Numbered from the stretch's first letter, positions 1-7,041 are shown. The stretch: DNA of 19,654 bases from Clostridiales bacterium mt11 (GCA_001282665.1 LN874946.1:378650-398303); one strand, 5' to 3'. Numbers and translations: made by a program. Notes: generated from the letters alone by a model not told the origin.

Positions 1-414
1 TCTGGATATATATCAAATACTAATTCATTTCCAAAACCACTTACTAAAGAGGAGGAAGAATACTATTTACAATTATTTAAAGAGGGAGATGAAAAAGCAC
101 GTAATATTCTTATAGAAAGGAATTTAAGGCTTGTTGCACATATAGTAAAAAAATATCATAATACTGGAAAGGATATTGATGACTTAATATCTATTGGCAC
201 AATAGGATTAATTAAAGCTATATCAACATTTGACGTAAATAAAGGCACGCGACTTGCCACCTATGCAGCAAGATGTATAGAAAATGCTATAGTCACATTG
301 CGGAAACATTTCCATTACTTTTTTCTAGAATCAGCTCCAAACATGACAATATTTATATCTTCTCCGTCCCATATGATTTTATCTACTACGGATCTTATTA
401 AATTTCTTTTCTGA
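1..414 (+). pseudogene. sigK: 5' part of split sigK (sporulation sigma factor K), interrupted by the element
   Basis: The frame is open from base 1 and its start lies left of the window. Bases 1-285 encode a SigK-type N-terminal region: the GYI..NSFPKPL lead, the ERNLRLVAHIVKKY block, the DDLISIGTIGLIKAI region 2 signature and LATYAARCIEN. The residues LRLVAHI rather than LRLVVYI favour SigK over its relative SigE. Homology ends at the codons for E-N (280-285), where intact SigK normally continues E-I-L-M. The frame then runs into element DNA and stops at TGA 412-414, antisense to the recombinase 3' end. SigK directs late mother-cell transcription in sporulation. The fragment lacks the rest of region 2, region 3 and the region 4 -35-binding domain, so it should not work until the element is excised. 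The family call is strong. That excision restores the gene is inferred from B. subtilis and C. difficile. Confidence 0.9.
280..300. other. Left attachment junction (attL) of the element in sigK
   Basis: SigK coding similarity breaks here: codons GAA AAT (280-285) are sigK-like and GCT onward is not. The recombinase gene ends 15-35 bp further right, as expected for an integrase next to its own junction. In B. subtilis skin the shared core is AATGA. The AATG at 283-286 is therefore a candidate core here, but the exact crossover cannot be fixed without the right junction. Confidence 0.65.
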
Positions 415-1952
415 ATTACATCTGAGGTATCTATCATATTAGCAAATTTAATTATTATATCATCAACGATATCTATATTATCTTCTTTAATATTATTAGA
501 TTCCCTTTTTTCTTCTAATTCGAATAATCTTTCTTTTAAATTTGAATTCTTTTTATCCAGCTCATTAATTTGAACAATTATATATTTAGTAGCATTAGAT
601 TCTTGACCTTCTGATAAAGAACCTACTAAATTGGCTATGGCTTTATCATTATCATCTATATTGGCCTTTATTTCCTTTATTTCAGCGTCCAAACTGATTT
701 TAGCACTACTTATACTAACCTTGTCCTTTTCTATCTTTCTGGAAAGGGTAGAGCCTTTATAGGATAGTTTTTTAATCTCATCTATGACAAGCTGGTCTAA
801 ATCATTACCTTTTATATTTTTTATATCACATTTTTCTCTTTTACTCTTTTCTTTCAGCTCACATATATAATAAAAAGCTTGAACACCGTCCTTATTAACA
901 CGTCCCATTTTTGGTCGCATAAAACTACCACAATTACCGCACCTTAATATACCAGATAAAAGCGATTCTGAATTTTTAACTTTCCTGAAAGTTTTAGATT
1001 TATTCTTATTAATCATATTTTGCACCCTCACCCAATCTTTTCCTCTTATTATTCCTGGATGTTTGCCTACGGCTATAATCCATTCTGAGTTATCTCTTAG
1101 CCTATTTGTAGTATTTTTCTTTTGTACAGTCTTATTATATGCCATGATACCTTTTTTACCTGTAAACTTATTTGAATCAGCATATACCTCATAATCATTA
1201 TCAATGAAGTAGTTATATGTATTTTCATCAGCTGTAGCATATACAGGATTAGTTAAAATAGATCTTAGTGAAAATCTAGTATAATTTTTGTTGTTTTTAG
1301 TTTTAATATTATTTTGTATACAAAATGTTTCTAACTGAGTTAATGAATCCAATTCTAAGAACTTCTCATATATTAGTTTCACAGTTTTTATCTCCTGAGC
1401 TATAGGAGTAAGCTTAAATAATTTTCTTTTTTTTGCATTATGATCTAGATAGACAATCTCCTGAGAATCGAAGCCAGTAGGAGTAGTTCCACCAAGCCAT
1501 CTGCCAGTTTTGGCTAATTGCAGCATATTATCTCTAATCCTTTCTGCTATAGTCTCTCTTTCTAGTTGAGCAAATACACTGGCTATGTACATCATTGCAC
1601 GACCCATAGGAGTGGATGTATCAAATTGTTCCTTAATAGATACAAAAGATATATCATTCTCATGAAGATCTTCTATAAGAGTAGAGAAGTCAGCTATGTT
1701 CCTACTGATTCTATCCAGTCTATAGCATATTAATACATTAAATTTCTTAGCCTTAACATCACGCATCATAAGCTTAAACTGTGGTCTATCGGTATTACCA
1801 CCTGAAAACCCTTCATCTTCATATATGGTAATGTCATCATCAGTAGAATTAAAATGTCCATAAACATACTCTTTACATAATTGTATTTGATTTTCTATAG
1901 AATCACCACGAGTTGTGAATTTCGATTTACGAGAATAAATTGCTATTTTCAT
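315..1952 (-). CDS. Large serine recombinase, SpoIVCA/skin-type
   Basis: This 545-residue site-specific recombinase probably integrates the element into sigK and excises it. Residues 1-145 form the resolvase catalytic domain. Ser10 is the nucleophile in Y6-S-R8-K-S10, R81 and R84 lie in YRLDRISR, and the MYIASVFAQLERE helix starts at residue 121. A recombinase domain spans about 160-290. A zinc ribbon has C338, C341, C364 and C375. A coiled coil at about 415-490 is typical of large serine integrases and controls directionality. The catalytic domain looks intact. The gene faces the sigK fragment, as spoIVCA does in B. subtilis. The ATG is set by a GGGGTGAT ribosome site. A directionality factor would be needed for excision and none can be named. 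Function is confident from the family; the sigK target follows from position. Confidence 0.93.
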   Translation of the reverse strand: MKIAIYSRKSKFTTRGDSIENQIQLCKEYVYGHFNSTDDDITIYEDEGFSGGNTDRPQFKLMMRDVKAKKFNVLICYRLDRISRNIADFSTLIEDLHENDISFVSIKEQFDTSTPMGRAMMYIASVFAQLERETIAERIRDNMLQLAKTGRWLGGTTPTGFDSQEIVYLDHNAKKRKLFKLTPIAQEIKTVKLIYEKFLELDSLTQLETFCIQNNIKTKNNKNYTRFSLRSILTNPVYATADENTYNYFIDNDYEVYADSNKFTGKKGIMAYNKTVQKKNTTNRLRDNSEWIIAVGKHPGIIRGKDWVRVQNMINKNKSKTFRKVKNSESLLSGILRCGNCGSFMRPKMGRVNKDGVQAFYYICELKEKSKREKCDIKNIKGNDLDQLVIDEIKKLSYKGSTLSRKIEKDKVSISSAKISLDAEIKEIKANIDDNDKAIANLVGSLSEGQESNATKYIIVQINELDKKNSNLKERLFELEEKRESNNIKEDNIDIVDDIIIKFANMIDTSDVIQKRNLIRSVVDKIIWDGEDINIVMFGADSRKK

Positions 1953-2353
1953 TGAATCACCCCATTGGTATTTATATGTTTATTATATTGGAAAGTATGA
2001 AAAAAGAAAAGCTATTGGCATGATTTGAGTTGTTGGTTTATTGATTTTAATTTTTCTATTTAATAGTTATAGGAACACTAGGTATTATTTTTATCATGAA
2101 GTATTCTTCCTAATCCTGTAAGTTAATCTTCATTTAAAATAGTTATTTTCACTAAAACTGTATCAGTTTTTTCATTAATAGTCCCTCTTCAAAACATATG
2201 TTTGTATATTATTATAGCATAAACAAGTTAGAATGTTGGTAAAAAAACATTTAGAGTATATATAAAAAACTAGTAAAATTTATGAAAATGAGTTATATTA
2301 TATATAGTTGGACATATAAATAAATTGATTTTAAAGTTTTTAGGAGTGGTTAT
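1953..2353. other. AT-rich intergenic region between recombinase and accessory block
   Basis: About 400 bp separate divergent genes. No convincing open frame with a ribosome site is seen on either strand. The only clear structure is a perfect AAAACTG-tat-CAGTTTT dyad (2154-2170) followed by two more T, possibly a weak terminator. The region must hold the promoters of both flanking genes, but no consensus pair stands out for the rightward gene. Confidence 0.5.
1971..2001 (-). promoter_or_regulatory. Candidate promoter of the recombinase (sigma-E-like elements, overlapping a TATAAT)
   Basis: Upstream of the recombinase the minus strand reads TTCATACT (2001-1994), 15 bp, then CATATAAA (1978-1971). 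This resembles the sigma-E consensus (TCATATT and CATACAAT), although the spacer is long by one or two bases and the leader would be very short. A perfect TATAAT (1987-1982) lies in the same stretch, with only a poor -35. spoIVCA of B. subtilis is made in the mother cell under sigma-E, which motivates the reading. It is tentative. Confidence 0.25.
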
Positions 2354-2920
2354 GTGCTTAAAGATAAGGATATTAGGACAATTTTGATAAAAGAAATCAC
2401 TAAATCAAATCGAGGTAACGATTATAGACTTGTAGAAGAACTAGCTGTATGCGATGGAGATGCAAGGGTTGATATTGCTTTAATAAATGGCAAATTATGC
2501 GGATATGAAATAAAAAGTGATAGAGATACCTTGGGAAGATTACCTAAACAAGTTAAAGCATATAATAGAACGTTCGATATCATGACTATTGTTGTTGGTG
2601 AAAAGTATAGAGAAATGATAGAAGAAAAAGTTCCAAGCTGGTGGGGAATAAAAGTTGCCTACAAAGATAATAGTAATAAAGTATATATTGAAAATATTAG
2701 GCCTGCATCTTTTAATGATGACGTTGATGCTCGTTCTGTTCTGGAATTATTGTGGAGAGATGAAATTTTAGAGTTGTTAAAAAATAAAGGAATAAGAGGG
2801 CTATCTAATAAGAATAGAAGAATGCTAAGAGATATAGCCATTGAAACTATACCTCCTAGCGAGATAAAAGAATATACAAGAGAAATTTTAAAGATTAGAG
2901 AAGACTGGAGAGCTGATTAA
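2354..2920 (+). CDS. sce7726-family protein, PD-(D/E)XK nuclease-like
   Basis: A 188-residue protein with GTG start, preceded by TAGGAGTGG. An overlapping ATG at 2352 is in another frame. The region around residues 28-70 has a PD-(D/E)XK-like layout: E28/E29, then R38-V-D40 opening a strand, then Y-E52-I-K54, and Q66 in the following helix. The rest matches my recollection of the sce7726 family, which is often found beside a sce7725/beta-family protein. Such a partner does lie next door, convergent, sharing 26 bp of 3' coding sequence. The biochemical role of the family is not established to my knowledge. Nuclease activity is inferred from the motif, and a defence or toxin-antitoxin role from pairing and position next to an integrase. 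The 3' half has no recognisable domain. Confidence 0.75.
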   Translation: MLKDKDIRTILIKEITKSNRGNDYRLVEELAVCDGDARVDIALINGKLCGYEIKSDRDTLGRLPKQVKAYNRTFDIMTIVVGEKYREMIEEKVPSWWGIKVAYKDNSNKVYIENIRPASFNDDVDARSVLELLWRDEILELLKNKGIRGLSNKNRRMLRDIAIETIPPSEIKEYTREILKIREDWRAD

Positions 2921-3899
2921 CTACAAAAGTTATATGATGATTGGTCCCAACTTTTCTCCAAGTAGATAAATTTCCGCACTTTTCAATTCCTTTAGAACAT
3001 CTAGTGAAAATATAGTTATCACCCCAGGAAAAATCTTGTCCACTAAAATCTTTGAGATTTATTAATTTTTGGCAAAGAGAAACTACATTTTCTACATCTA
3101 GGCCACCTTTTTTCGTGGAATCTCCTCTGATAACAATAAATGAATCATTAGTTGAGTACCTAATGTTAAAGGCTGGGCTCATTCCAGGAATATATTCAAA
3201 AAAGCTAGGGTGGTTAATGCAATAATCAGAGTATTTCAGCTTAATATTATATCGCTTTTCCAAATAAAGCAATGAACTCCACAGTTGGTAGTCATAACGG
3301 CTAATGTGATGAATCTCATATTTTCCGAAAGAGCTTAATGTTTTAGGAAAAGCACTACTTGATAAAATAATATTTCTAAAAGATTGTATTTCAGGTATGT
3401 CTGGTAGTAAGGCTTTTGCAACAATCTTTTTTTCTCCAAAATTATTTTCGTTAATTTCTCTTAAATCTATTATTAAGTCAATGTTGTTATAGCCGAACTC
3501 ATCCTTTAGTTCCATCAAACTACTGTCTAAATCATCTAAATCATCGCTGGTTATTCTAATTGCTATACCATTTTTTGAGTAATTATTAGCCTCTTTTATT
3601 GCATCTTTATTATCTGACAAGAATACTACTGGAATTACATATTTGGGGTCACATTGGCTTAGCAAATCAAAATATATTTCTCCACTATTTTCTTCATAAA
3701 CTTCTGGTAAAATATCAAAATAAAAATATCTGTTCTTCCAATTATTTAAAGAATCTTTGAGCTTAGAAAAATTAAAATCGGGCGTTATTTCTATTAATGG
3801 AACTATTTTATCTTTTATAGAATCTTCCAGTTCTTTTAAAGCTCCTTGTTCTCCTTGTTTCCATTTAAGAATAGGAATATAAGTAAAATTTGTTTTCAT
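2895..3899 (-). CDS. Beta-family protein (T4 beta-like / sce7725-type)
   Basis: A 334-residue protein opening with YIPILKWKQGEQGAL and IVPLIEITPDF, the typical start of the 'beta protein' family (Pfam PF14350). The pattern of beta strands ending in acidic residues (LIIDLREI, VIPVVFLS) suggests a TIM-barrel-like fold, which is my inference. A GGGGGAT ribosome site precedes the ATG. Its 3' end overlaps the sce7726-type gene by 26 bp tail-to-tail, so the two transcripts are complementary at their ends. Family members recur in phages and mobile elements beside sce7726 proteins. The reaction is unknown. Family assignment is fairly sure; any function is open. Confidence 0.75.
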   Translation of the reverse strand: MKTNFTYIPILKWKQGEQGALKELEDSIKDKIVPLIEITPDFNFSKLKDSLNNWKNRYFYFDILPEVYEENSGEIYFDLLSQCDPKYVIPVVFLSDNKDAIKEANNYSKNGIAIRITSDDLDDLDSSLMELKDEFGYNNIDLIIDLREINENNFGEKKIVAKALLPDIPEIQSFRNIILSSSAFPKTLSSFGKYEIHHISRYDYQLWSSLLYLEKRYNIKLKYSDYCINHPSFFEYIPGMSPAFNIRYSTNDSFIVIRGDSTKKGGLDVENVVSLCQKLINLKDFSGQDFSWGDNYIFTRCSKGIEKCGNLSTWRKVGTNHHITFVVNQLSSLL

Positions 3900-4029
3900 A
3901 GTAATCCCCCTTAAGAAAATAATTATAAGTAATAGTTGACAATATAAACGATAATTAAAAATTTAATATAAACATATTTAATCATCTCCTTAATTTGATT
4001 TACTTAATATATAAGAAAAGCAATGGAGA

Positions 4030-4051
4030 TAAAAGCTACCCAAAGGTAGCT
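4030..4051 (-). terminator. Rho-independent terminator of the nuclease-FtsK/YHYH operon
   Basis: On the minus strand AGCTACC, a four-base loop and GGTAGCT (4051-4034) form a 7-bp stem just after the TAA of the YHYH gene, followed by TTTA. The U tract is short, so strength is uncertain, but the position at the operon end fits. Confidence 0.6.
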
Positions 4052-4501
4052 TTATATCCCTAATGCTTCTTTAGACTTAGATCCAAGAATACCATCTACA
4101 GTAAGTTTGTTATCCTTTTGGAACTTTTTAAGAGCTTCCTTACTTTTCTTTCCCATGATTCCATCAGCTTTACCGCAGTCATAACCTAACTCATTAAGCT
4201 TTTCCTGAGCTTTCTTTATATCTTCAGATTTAGTAGAACTGGAGCTTTTCTTTGATGATGTAGTAGGTTTTTTAGTAGAAGTTTTACTACTATAAGGACA
4301 AACTCCGTCTTTATGTAAGTGTGCAGTATTTCCACCACAGTGGTAGTGATAGCTACCTAATCCACTTTTATTCTTATTGTCCTTATGCCCACCGCTAGAA
4401 TCTGTTCTACCTGGATGACCTATAACAATAGTAGAACTAAGCGATAAAGCGACTGCTAGTCCTAATGAAGCAATCTTTTTTGATGAAAATTTCTTTTTCA
4501 T
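4052..4501 (-). CDS. Secreted YHYH-domain protein with C-terminal peptidoglycan-binding domain
   Basis: A 149-residue exported protein. Residues 1-28 form a signal peptide with a lysine-rich start and a hydrophobic core (IASLGLAVALSLSST). A YHYH domain covers about 30-70: G-G-H39, G-L-G-S-YHYH (51-54), C55, H61, H63 and C68, a His/Cys set that suggests metal binding. A Ser/Thr/Lys linker (71-92) leads to a PG_binding_1 domain at 95-148 (AQEKLNELGYDCGKADGIMG, then TVDGILG). It probably sits outside the membrane on the cell wall. Its ATG overlaps the stop of the upstream nuclease-FtsK gene (ATGA), with AAAGGAGG just before it, so the two are co-translated. Why a wall-binding protein is tied to a DNA motor is not explained by any system I know. 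Confidence 0.85.
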   Translation of the reverse strand: MKKKFSSKKIASLGLAVALSLSSTIVIGHPGRTDSSGGHKDNKNKSGLGSYHYHCGGNTAHLHKDGVCPYSSKTSTKKPTTSSKKSSSSTKSEDIKKAQEKLNELGYDCGKADGIMGKKSKEALKKFQKDNKLTVDGILGSKSKEALGI

Positions 4502-6219
4502 TTGAAATTCCTCCTTTGTATTTTAAATAATTTATTTGTTATCCATGAACCAAGTTTAAAAGAAACAATTGCTATAAAAAATAGTAAAAGAAGACCGATA
4601 AATGCATTATCTACTTTTATTGCTATGAAAAGCGATAATACAGCCCACAAAAAGAATGATATTGTTATTTTTAAAATAGGAAATGATATATTTAATTTTT
4701 TTTCTGAAGTGAGATTTGTTTTTGTATAGCTAAGATCGTTTATATAATCAAAATAATGTAAGGAACCTATATCTTCTTTATTAATTAATACCTTTCTCGG
4801 TTTACTACCTTCATATCCGCCTACAATGCCTCTATCTTCCATTTCATCAACAATTCTTGCTGCCCTTGCATATCCAATCTTTAGCTTTCTTTGCAACAGC
4901 GAAATAGAAGCCTGTCCTTCTTCTATTACTAGATAAATTGCTTTTGGCAATAATTCATCTACATCATAAATAATATTTTCAACTTCAACTTCGTTTTGAA
5001 TGTTTTCTACAATATTATTTTCATGTTTATTTATAAAATGGTTTACTACTTTTTTAATTTCTTCATTACTAATAAAAGCTCCTTGGATTCTTATTGGCTT
5101 TAATTCTTTCATAGAATAGAATAACATATCGCCTTCATTTAAAAGTTTTTCAGCTCCAGCTGTATCAAGTATTATTCTAGAATCGGATTGAGAAAATACC
5201 CTAAAAGATATCCTTGAAGGAAAGCTATTTTTAAAAACATTTGCGATAGAGGGTATTTGTGTAGTTACTATTAAATAAATTCCTGCAGCTCTTGCCATTT
5301 GTGCTAACCTACAAATGCAATTTTCAATCTCTTGAGCAGATACCATCATCAAATCAGCTAATTCATCTATAATGATAACTATCTTGGACAACTTTTCTTC
5401 CTCATTATTTTTAAATTTTTCATTATAGGAAGTTATATCCCTTACATTGTTTTTTGTAAATAGTTTATATCTATTTTCCATTTCAGCAATAGCCCAATTA
5501 AGAGCGGAAACAGCTTTTTTTGGTTCAGTAACTACTGGTATTAATAAGTTAGGGATTCCATTATAAATACTCAATTCAACTACTTTAGTATCTATAAGTA
5601 AAAGTTTTACATCATCTTGAGTAGGTCTATATAAAATACTAGTTATTAAAGCATGAATACAAATGCTTTTTCCAGTTCCAGTTGATCCAGCTATAAGAAG
5701 ATGTGGCATTTCATCTATACTTTTAATAATTATTTTTCCATTAGTGCTTTTTCCTAATACTAGAGGTATTTCAAAATTAGTATTTTTATATTCATCAGAG
5801 TTTAATATATCATGTAAAAAAACTAATTTTCTATCATAATTTTCAGAGTTACATGTAGTATCTAATGATAGCGTTATCATTTTTATTAATATATCCCTGT
5901 CCCATAATTCAACATTATTTGCTTCAGATAGTTCTATAGCATTGGGAGTAAAATAATTATTTGTAACTACCATACATTTATTAGCCCGATAATAATTTTT
6001 TGCACCAATAATTTCTTGTATGGCGGAAATGCCTACAGTATTGCTATATCTTTTGGCCTGGATAACTGTTCTATCCTTATCCTTTGAAATAATTAAGTCT
6101 GCTCCATAGTCATTAGAGGCTGGGGTAATTTCTACTTCATATCCTAAATTTTTAAAAAGATTAAATAAATAATTTTCAAATTCTATACCAGATAGATTAT
6201 CTATACATAGTTCATCCAT
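4498..6219 (-). CDS. Mrr-type endonuclease - FtsK motor - winged helix - membrane fusion
   Basis: A 573-residue multidomain protein. Residues 8-115 are an Mrr-type restriction endonuclease domain: F14-E-N, then NDYGAD41, then VIQ54-A-K56, the D...QxK active site. Residues about 150-390 are an FtsK/SpoIIIE ATPase: Walker A GSTGTGKS (178-185), Walker B VIIIDE (281-286), and TTQIPS (319-324). Residues about 420-490 match the FtsK gamma winged helix that reads KOPS-like sites (LLQRKLKIGYARAARIVDEM). Two hydrophobic helices lie at the C terminus (about 511-534 and 539-560). FtsK and SpoIIIE instead carry their membrane segments at the N terminus. The start has a GAAGGAGGAT ribosome site. It could be a defence translocase-nuclease or a transfer/segregation motor. 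Domain calls are firm; purpose is inference. Confidence 0.88.
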   Translation of the reverse strand: MDELCIDNLSGIEFENYLFNLFKNLGYEVEITPASNDYGADLIISKDKDRTVIQAKRYSNTVGISAIQEIIGAKNYYRANKCMVVTNNYFTPNAIELSEANNVELWDRDILIKMITLSLDTTCNSENYDRKLVFLHDILNSDEYKNTNFEIPLVLGKSTNGKIIIKSIDEMPHLLIAGSTGTGKSICIHALITSILYRPTQDDVKLLLIDTKVVELSIYNGIPNLLIPVVTEPKKAVSALNWAIAEMENRYKLFTKNNVRDITSYNEKFKNNEEEKLSKIVIIIDELADLMMVSAQEIENCICRLAQMARAAGIYLIVTTQIPSIANVFKNSFPSRISFRVFSQSDSRIILDTAGAEKLLNEGDMLFYSMKELKPIRIQGAFISNEEIKKVVNHFINKHENNIVENIQNEVEVENIIYDVDELLPKAIYLVIEEGQASISLLQRKLKIGYARAARIVDEMEDRGIVGGYEGSKPRKVLINKEDIGSLHYFDYINDLSYTKTNLTSEKKLNISFPILKITISFFLWAVLSLFIAIKVDNAFIGLLLLFFIAIVSFKLGSWITNKLFKIQRRNFK

Positions 6220-6331
6220 GGGAATCCTCCTTCAAGCGATTTATCTATGGAAATAATTATATTATGAAACCTTAGTAATATAATGTTATTTAAATTATGT
6301 GCTAAAACGAAACCAAATATCTTGAAACCCA

Positions 6332-6362
6332 ATTGGTGTGATTAACTTCGCACCGATTTTTT
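6332..6362 (+). terminator. Orphan rightward terminator
   Basis: ATTGGTGTG (6332-6340) pairs with CGCACCGAT (6349-6357) in a 9-bp stem with two G-U pairs and an 8-base loop, followed by five T. It has the full form of an intrinsic terminator, yet no rightward gene ends nearby. It would stop transcription entering antisense from the nuclease-FtsK side, or end a small RNA starting at about 6290. Confidence 0.6.
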
Positions 6363-6368
6363 ATTGCC

Positions 6369-6409
6369 TATATGTAACAATGGCGAATAAGAGGCTTATA
6401 TTACATATA
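6369..6409. repeat. Inverted repeat TATATGTAA ... TTACATATA
   Basis: Perfect 9-bp arms (6369-6377 and 6401-6409) around a 23-bp centre. The ATGTAA/TTACAT core recurs with a 6-bp gap at 6742-6759 just after the first strong promoter. Both could be sites for one dimeric regulator; this is inference. Confidence 0.45.
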
Positions 6410-6705
6410 ACAGATAAATATAAAATACATAGGAGGTAGAATAAATAAAAAATATATTAATGCACAACGCTTATTTACAAAGTTTAGATGTTTAACCTAT
6501 GAAAATAATTACTATAGTTTAAAAAAATATAGTAGGTAATTGAAAAATATTAATATTTATTATTAAGTTTTTGTAACAATACATAATATGGTAAGCCGGC
6601 ATTTTAAGCCATTACAGCTAGTAGCATTTTATATATATTATAATAACTAAATATATATTGTGTTTAACTAATAAATATAAAAAAATGGACCTACAAGGCG
6701 CATGG

Positions 6706-6734
6706 TTGACACGTTTGTAGTATCGTGGTATTAT
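6706..6734 (+). promoter_or_regulatory. Strong sigma-A promoter with extended -10
   Basis: TTGACA (6706-6711), 17 bp, then TATTAT (6729-6734) preceded by TGG, an extended -10. The first transcribed bases carry the dyad ATGTAA-N6-TTACAT (6742-6759), placed as an operator would be. The hexamers and spacing are identical to those of the Cro-side promoter at 7606-7634. Confidence 0.75.
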
Positions 6735-6741
6735 ATCTATA

Positions 6742-6759
6742 ATGTAAAAAACATTACAT
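6742..6759. repeat. Operator-like dyad ATGTAA-N6-TTACAT
   Basis: Perfect 6-bp arms with a 6-bp spacer, centred about 16 bp after the -10 of the promoter at 6706-6734. It differs from the CGTGAAAA operator of the lysogeny switch, so a different regulator is implied if it is real. Confidence 0.4.
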
Positions 6760-6796
6760 ACAATTTATGATTAAGAAAATAAAAATATAATATCTA

Positions 6797-6825
6797 TTGC
6801 ATACAGAACAGATGTTTGCTATAAT
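6797..6825 (+). promoter_or_regulatory. Second tandem sigma-A promoter, extended -10
   Basis: TTGCAT (6797-6802), 17 bp, then TATAAT (6820-6825) preceded by TGC. It lies 54 bp before the GTG of the 46-codon gene and about 90 bp after the first promoter. Both point at that small gene. Confidence 0.75.
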
Positions 6826-6879
6826 ATATTTAAACATACGTTCGCCACTGATTACTTACATAAAAAGGGGGTCCTGCTA

Positions 6880-7020
6880 GTGGTGGAGGATACAGAGTAC
6901 ATAAAGAATTTAAACATCATGCAAAGAGCATTTAAAGATAAAAACAATAAAGAAATAGAACGACTGATAAATTTTATAGCCGATGAAGAAGCTAAACTTA
7001 TTAAAAATAAAAGCAGTTAA
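6880..7020 (+). CDS. Small 46-residue protein of unknown function
   Basis: GTG start (6880, with a second GTG at 6883) preceded by AAAAAGGGGGTC. The protein is charged and probably all helical (QRAFKDKNNKEIERLINFIADEEAKL). It has no membrane segment and no recognised domain. It is the only gene downstream of two strong tandem promoters and ends at a bidirectional hairpin shared with the convergent repressor gene, so it forms a one-gene transcription unit. That much promoter for so small a product suggests a lysogenic-state product, an antirepressor-like factor, or a functional RNA. An internal ATG at 6919 would give a 33-residue version. Coding status is likely; function is unknown. Confidence 0.6.
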   Translation: MVEDTEYIKNLNIMQRAFKDKNNKEIERLINFIADEEAKLIKNKSS

Positions 7021-7041
7021 CTTATATGGTTAATTGCTTTT
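7009..7041. terminator. Bidirectional terminator between convergent genes
   Basis: AAAAGCAGTTAAC (7009-7021) and GTTAATTGCTTTT (7029-7041) form a 13-bp stem with one G-U pair and a 7-base loop. Both strands end in TTTT after the stem. It includes the stop codons of the 46-residue gene and of the repressor, serving both. Confidence 0.8.

Larger units (their letters stand above)
6220..6879. other. Gene-poor stretch upstream of the nuclease-FtsK operon
   Basis: About 660 bp of AT-rich DNA. It holds an orphan rightward terminator (6332-6362), a 9-bp inverted repeat (6369-6409), a 6-bp dyad (6742-6759), and two strong rightward promoters (6706-6734 and 6797-6825). A 32-codon open frame at 6441-6539 sits after AGGAGGT but has no usable start codon. 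No protein gene is supported here. The region may hold the operon promoter and perhaps a small RNA. Confidence 0.55.

Noticed and set aside
1..285. The split gene could be sigE rather than sigK
   Set aside because: LRLVAHIVKKY and KGTRLATYAARC match SigK rather than the LRLVVYIARKF of SigE, and interruption next to a SpoIVCA-type recombinase is known for sigK.
2154..2172. Strong terminator in the first intergenic region
   Set aside because: The stem is nearly all A-T with a 3-base loop and no gene ends nearby; it is kept only as a weak structure in the intergenic entry.
6441..6539. A 32-codon open frame after AGGAGGT
   Set aside because: Its first codon would be ATA and no ATG, GTG or TTG occurs between the upstream stop and the ribosome site, so it is not supported as a gene.
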